Below are positions 20,988 through 25,956 of a stretch of 25,956 bases of DNA, piece by piece. Below the pieces are notes generated by a model that was given only the letters and a program-made list of their open reading frames with translations, had not been told where the DNA came from and ran no database searches. Source of the stretch: Cudoniella acicularis (lineage: Eukaryota; Ascomycota; Leotiomycetes; Helotiales; Helotiaceae); NCBI GenBank assembly GCA_013054445.1, contig JAAMPI010000783.1:1-25956 (forward strand), written 5' to 3'. Position 1 is the stretch's first letter; every line of letters starts with the position of its first letter. The position numbers and the translations under genes were made by a program.

Positions 20988-23096
20988 ATGATCTCCAAAC
21001 TTTTCAGGGACGTCTTGGTCTATGCGTTATTCCTTTCCTCCCAAGTGTATGCCCAAGCCCAAGTAGACACATCAACAACTGGCGCTTTAACTCCGTTATC
21101 CTCAAAGTCGAAGATTTGCAATGTCCTCGACTATGGTGCCGCAGCAGATAATAAAACCGACATTGGGCCAGCAATCATAAAAGCATTCAGTTCTTGTGCC
21201 AGTAGTGGCGGCGCCACTATTTATATTCCACCGGGATCTTACTCGAGTGAGTTCCTCCGCATCCAGTTTTACACTCTCAGAGTAATCTAACCCGGGGTAG
21301 TTGCGACTGGTGTTACCCTCAACAAAGGCAGTGCATACGCTATACAAATTGATGGATTGATAACTCTGACCTCGGACGGAAGCTTCGGTGGAAATGCAAT
21401 CGTTATTGAGAACGCCTCAGACGTCGAGGTCTTTTCTAGCAACACCCTAGGAGCTATTAACGGCCAAGGATACATTACGCGAATCACTTCATCAGGACAA
21501 AATGCCAGGTTACTGCGATTCATTTCTTGTGAAAACATCTCTATCCACGATATTATTTTAGTCGACTCCCCCACTTTCCATCTTGTCTTCAACAGTGTTT
21601 CGAACTTGGAGGCATATCAAATCACCATTCGTGGGCCAAATAAGGGTGGAACCGATGGAATTGACTTGATTTGCACGGACAACTGCTGGCTTCACGATAT
21701 TGAAGTTACGAACCGGGATGAATGCGTTAGCGTCAAGAGTCCTTCGCAGAATGTTCTCATTGAGAATATGTATTGCAACCAGAGCGGCGGAATGTCCATT
21801 GGCTCATTGACTGCAGATGGTGATTTTCACCAAAACAAGAGTGGACTAATTACTGATGAATTGAATAGGAGTAACGAGCTCTGCGGATGCTGCAGCTGTC
21901 TCGAACATCACCATGCGCAACATCTACATTCACCAATGTACACAAATGCTTATGATCAAGACCTTCCCCGGTGGGTCCGGTGCAACAGGATATGTCAAGA
22001 ATTCGCTGTTCGAGAACTTCTGGGCTTATGACACCACATATGGTCTCGGTATGATCTGACTTGTTTTACTAATACTCCTTCAAGCTGACCATTGAAAGAT
22101 ATCGATCAATACTGGGAGAGCCACACCACACCCGACACTGGAGCCGTAGCTCTTAGCAGTCTTACATTCAACAATTGGACCGGCACGGTTGATAATGGCG
22201 TTTCTCGAGGACCTATCGTCATTCGTGGCTCCGATATTGTCCCACTCACAGACATCACCCTTACTAACATTGACATGTGGACTGTCAACCAAAATAAGAT
22301 TCTCAACCAATGCAAGAACGTTTACGGAACTGGTTATTGCGCTGGAACATCCACTGCTTCCTCATTGACTACTTTTACCACGACTGTTACTACGACAAGT
22401 CCTCCTGTGGGATTTACATCCCCTACTAGTCCAGCATGGGGTCTGGGAACAACCGGTTATGGACTGACCATTCCAATTCCGATTTATACTCCAGCAGTCT
22501 TCTGGTCTCCCGCTTCCGCAGGTGTTGCAAGCGGATCTGCGACTTCTGATGCGGTCACTAGCAGCGCTTCATCTGCTGCCGCTGTGAAGACCTCAGCTGC
22601 GTCTACGGGTTCGTCTCCAAGTTCAAAGGTTGCGACCTCGACAGAGAAAGCTGCTACTGCAATTGTAACTTCCTTAGCCGTATCACCTCCCACGTCTTCT
22701 TCGCCTTCTACTACGTTCGCCGTGGCGGGTGTTGTGACATCTGCTTCCGAATCCAGCAGCATTGTCGAAACTTTGGCTGCAGCAGGAGCTGAGAGCACAA
22801 CAATCTCCGAGTTTACTCCTTCGATCTCATCTGTTTCCACGCCCGTTGCGTCTTCTACCGAGGCCACCGCTTCAATTCCATCCATTTCAGCCTCATCATC
22901 TGTCACCTCTTCAGAAATCCCCGTATTCACCCCTTCAATCCCATCAAATGCCACCATTATCACCGCCTCCACAACAGCCCTAGAAACCACGCTCCTAACC
23001 TCCTCCATCCCCACCACACAATCCGGGCTTCCATTGCCTAGCGGCGCTCCCTCGGAACCCGGATACAACCCTGATGAATGGGAATGCAAGTGGTAG
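20988..23096 (+). CDS. GH28 glycoside hydrolase, rhamnogalacturonase-like, with Ser/Thr-rich tail
   Basis: Four exons, 20988-21246, 21301-21819, 21869-22048 and 22099-23096, give 651 residues; introns are 54, 49 and 50 nt. A signal peptide (cleavage near YAQA, residues 21-24) sends it to the outside. The right-handed beta-helix GH28 domain covers about residues 42-400. Catalytic blocks are GGTDGID (D205 and D208), RDECVSVKSP (D226), SIGSL (254-256) and, after splicing, QMLMIKTFPGG and LDIDQYW. DECVSVKSP plus DIDQYW are rhamnogalacturonan hydrolase signs rather than homogalacturonan ones, so the likely substrate is the rhamnogalacturonan-I backbone of plant pectin. From about residue 405 a roughly 245-residue Ser/Thr/Ala tail, likely O-glycosylated, ends in a short CEC-less motif PDEWECKW; such tails occur in some fungal rhamnogalacturonases. 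It fits plant-biomass decay or plant infection. Splicing is needed at GAT G|GTGATT; without it the frame ends early. Confidence 0.88.
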
Positions 23097-24036
23097 TGTC
23101 GCCAAAGATACTCTGAATAAGTGCAAGGCACTTTTCCGAACATATAGATGGATACTGGAAAGCAGCAGGTCTTTCGTGTATTTGTACCATCGTCGCGCCA
23201 AAAGAGACGGGTCTCCATTTTACCATCCCTTGATGGGTTTCTTGTATATACATGCTTTATTAAATTTACCGACATGTACGTCGTGCTCTGGCAATAAGTC
23301 GCCTTTCCTTTTACAGCTGCTGTGAACGTTGTACTTGTACTTAAGAGTGCCGGGTTCAAGATCAACTCAGGTCGTTCCCCCGTGGCGTACCATGACTTTC
23401 CGAGGTAAATTATGTCCTCTTTTTTTTTTAAACAAAAAAAACGAGCTAAAGGGAACAAACAACCTCCTATTCACACCACCACCGAGTATCGCAGAAGATT
23501 TCTTTTTGGCCTCCTTTACGCTAGAGCTTTTCGGGACCGCTACTCTACATCCACCGATTTTCCGTAAAGTCATTAATCTTAAGAATTGACCATACTTGAT
23601 CAAAATATATTATTTGATTGCAAATACCTGAAAGAATAAGTTGTTGTCTTCGTCGCGCAAAGTGACTGCGAAGCGCGGTGCGGAGACTTGCATGCTGTGG
23701 TCAAGGGGCAGGGGCCTTTTCGCTGAGTTGTAGGGTCTCGTGCGCTGCCATTTAGGTACTACTCGCTAATATGTAGGGACTTATTCACTGTTTTTTAGCA
23801 AGCCTTTTCCCTTTTTCAGTGCGAGAAAAATAGGAGAAACAAAGGTCATTGCATTTCAGTTTCAATCATAAGCCACATTTCAAGAGAGCTCATTCCATTC
23901 TTTTTTCTCTAATTAACATTACTTTTAACGCCACCCTACTCCACGCACTGGATGCAATTTCGTCCTTCTTCCCCAATTATCATTATTTCATTTCACTTCA
24001 AGGCCAGGTCTACGACGCAATCGATCCCATACCAAA
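23097..24036. other. Intergenic between converging genes
   Basis: It carries the 3' untranslated region of the GH28 gene (a TTTATTAAA stretch near 23255) and of the minus-strand secreted protein. T- and A-runs lie around 23416-23438. Short frames have no motif. Nothing else seen. Confidence 0.5.
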
Positions 24037-24622
24037 TCAAATGAAAACCCTGACAACATCCACTTTCTGACATGTTGGGTTCTCCGGCTTCCCATCACCC
24101 ATCACCCACGCCAAAGTCTGATACAAGTATCCCGCATACGTCGTGCACACATACCACCTATACAACGGCTTGACGGCGTAATTCGGCAGTGGTTTCGTAT
24201 CATCCAAGTATTGCTGGAGATTCATTCTGTTCCGCTCATCGAAGGCGACATTGGTGCCAGTTTCGGAAGGTGTGAATAAGGGAACTGCAACGTTTGAGGC
24301 GGGGTTGTAGGAAAAATCCATTGGCGAGGAGAGGTTGAAGTTTCCGCCGTGGAGTTCCCAAGTGAGGAGACCGGTTGTGTTGACGTCTGGCACGGAGGAT
24401 GTGTTGAAGTAGTATTGGCCCGAGTAGGTATTCACTGGACCGCCGACGCAGAGACCTTCGATGGCGGCGCCCTTCGTGGCAGGAGGTGAGGCCGGTGCCA
24501 TTGAGGGTGCTGTTTTTGGAGAGGAGGACGAGGTTGAATGGTGCGGATTGGTTGCTGTAGTATTGTGCGGCAACTTGGGAGGCCGAGAAGGCGAGGATGC
24601 TGGCAATGATTGAGGAACGCAT
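24037..24622 (-). pseudogene. Secreted protein of unknown function with a single-base frameshift
   Basis: The ATG at 24622 opens a signal peptide (MRSSIIASILAFSASQVAAQ) and a mature start with Asn-glycosylation sites (SKNSTLNGTG). The frame is then lost at SCHEG and continues one base off as AAIEGLCVGGPVNTYSG and on to TGA at 24037. At the break the coding strand has GAAGGGCGCC; one G fewer in the GGG at 24472-24470 would restore a 194-residue protein. No GT...AG intron can do this. The C-terminal part has RWYVCTTYAGYLYQTLAWV and four likely disulphide cysteines. It looks like a small family of secreted proteins in ascomycetes without known function (possibly the DUF7907 type, from memory). 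Either a recent inactivating insertion or a base-calling error in a G-run; the rest of the frame is intact, so decay is recent if real. Confidence 0.65.
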
Positions 24623-25956
24623 CTTGGGTTTTGGTGGTATTGTTGAGAAGATAGTGATGATTTGTGGATAATCTCAAGCACGATGCTGTACTTCAGGGTT
24701 TGATGGAGATGTAGGAGAGGTGAGGTTGTTGATGAATAGAAGGGGAGTTGCTATACTTATGGTCTTGGAAATTTCTAAGAATGGAAAGAGCTACCAATGT
24801 CGGTCTAGTGACATAATCCTACATTGGTCGATTCTGGTCGTCAGGTACGGCCGGCGCGGGGATCGACATGACGTTGAAGCTTCCTTTTGGTGATACACAT
24901 AAAGCGGCAAGGATACAAAGTATCCACAAACGCAATCACTACCACATTCAAAAAATATTTGGATTTCGCCAAGTAATCGTATTCCTCTAGCTTCATAGAG
25001 TGTGACCCGATGATGGCAGGGCTCATTCAGGGGTGAAACCCCGAGGTCCTTCTCGTAGAGAGCAGCCGCGCCGCCAACGAGAATTATTCAATGGAATAAA
25101 TTATTTCCATACTCAGTAAAAGGTACTACTTCCCGCTTCAAAGAAATGCAACTCACGATACATTCCAGGGTTCTTCCCACATGCCGCTTTTACCACCTGG
25201 CAATTGGCTGCCGTCCATTCGCCCCGGGACTCACGTGCTTTTTCGCCGCTTAACCTCGTATCCATCACGCAGATCATCAAGAACACGAAGGAAGTAAGAA
25301 AGAAGCTTAATTTGTGATGCAATGGAACTCTAAGCTTACGGCCTTTACCACTCAAAGGAGCAAAACTGGTGATCGGCTGCAGAATTTACGATCATCTGAT
25401 CAGATAACCGTAGCGAATACAAATTAATGGCGTTCGTATTGCCACGGGGTGTCGTGCATGTCGGGTGCTATTTAGCAGTCCACCCCGCATTTTTCCCGGG
25501 TCGTCGCTTTAGGGTCTCCTGGGAGAGTTGCGGGCGGTGAAGAAGAAGGGGGAAAGATAGATAGGTAGCCTTGCATGACAATGAGGCCGAGGCCCGCGAA
25601 TTGGCCAATAGATGGCCGGGAAGCTCAGGGATTTTAATTGAAAGTGCATTTTGCCGTTCGTATGGTCGGGTATTGCAACAGTGTGGAGTGAGCCTCTGAG
25701 TCTGTCTCTTCCTCGCTTTCACCAACCGATCTCGTGTTAAGGATGAAAGAATTTGAATGACGTCTTTATTTATTTCTATCTATTAAATGCGTGTGGCAAA
25801 TCAGCTAGTTGGGACGATTGTCACGTGGCGGTGCTGACCCGGGACTTCTTCAGAGAAGAGCAAAGAAGTTTCGAACTTGACTATTTTGGGTGCAGAAATC
25901 AACTGTTGTATAATGAAGATTTCGAAATATAACGAGAAGTAGAGGATATTCTCTTA
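24623..25956. other. Right-end region, no convincing gene
   Basis: The left part is the promoter of the minus-strand secreted protein. Minus frames at 25113-25355 and 25468-25725 are 80-85 codons long. The first starts at TTG; neither shows a motif, signal peptide or splice extension. A CACGTG box lies near 25822. Nothing else seen. Confidence 0.45.

Noticed and set aside
23340..23365. tRNA-like T-loop (GGGTTCAAGATC)
   Set aside because: No A-box, no acceptor stem and no cloverleaf pairing could be found around it.
25113..25725. Two minus-strand frames of 80-85 codons
   Set aside because: Non-ATG start for the first, composition without domain features, and no splice extension.

Overview
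The window is nuclear DNA of a filamentous ascomycete, most likely a leotiomycete-type mould (class is inference). Genes are split by short introns (about 47-92 nt, one of 204 nt) with GT...AG ends and CTAAC/CTGAC-like branch points. The protein families are typically fungal: a fungal rhodopsin-domain membrane protein, a microsomal P450, a GH28 pectinase with a Ser/Thr tail, and a secreted lineage-specific protein. No bacterial operons, tRNA, rRNA or CRISPR were seen.

Layout, left to right. 1-375 (-): N-terminal part of a short-chain dehydrogenase running off the edge. 1309-2734 (-): six-exon, seven-helix rhodopsin-domain protein. 2735-6290: mostly non-coding, with one possible small spliced gene (4889-5138). 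6291-11144 (-): eight-exon, 1426-residue protein joining a CorA-like two-helix membrane module to a 740-residue C-terminal region. 11968-12526: non-autonomous inverted-repeat element (MITE-like). 12959-13171 (+): two-exon, 52-residue single-helix protein. 13666-15390 (-): complete P450. 17296-18914 (+): two-exon, 508-residue protein carrying a DDxxE motif (DDIAE), which I interpret as an arginine-containing cyclodipeptide synthase (RCDPS) candidate. 19006-19971 (-): broken gene in several frames. 20435-20737 (-): probable gene fragment. 20988-23096 (+): GH28 rhamnogalacturonase-like enzyme. 24037-24622 (-): secreted protein with a single-base frameshift. The right end shows nothing convincing.

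The most interesting unit is the divergent pair P450 (13666-15390) / RCDPS-like gene (17296-18914), separated by a 1.9 kb intergenic region that holds a palindrome AACGGTT-N7-AACCGTT and a Gcn4/CPC1-type TGACTCA site. This looks like a minimal biosynthetic locus: a synthase making an Arg-containing diketopiperazine from aminoacyl-tRNAs, and a P450 that oxidises it. The chemistry is inference; the gene models, splice joins and motifs were read from the sequence by eye.
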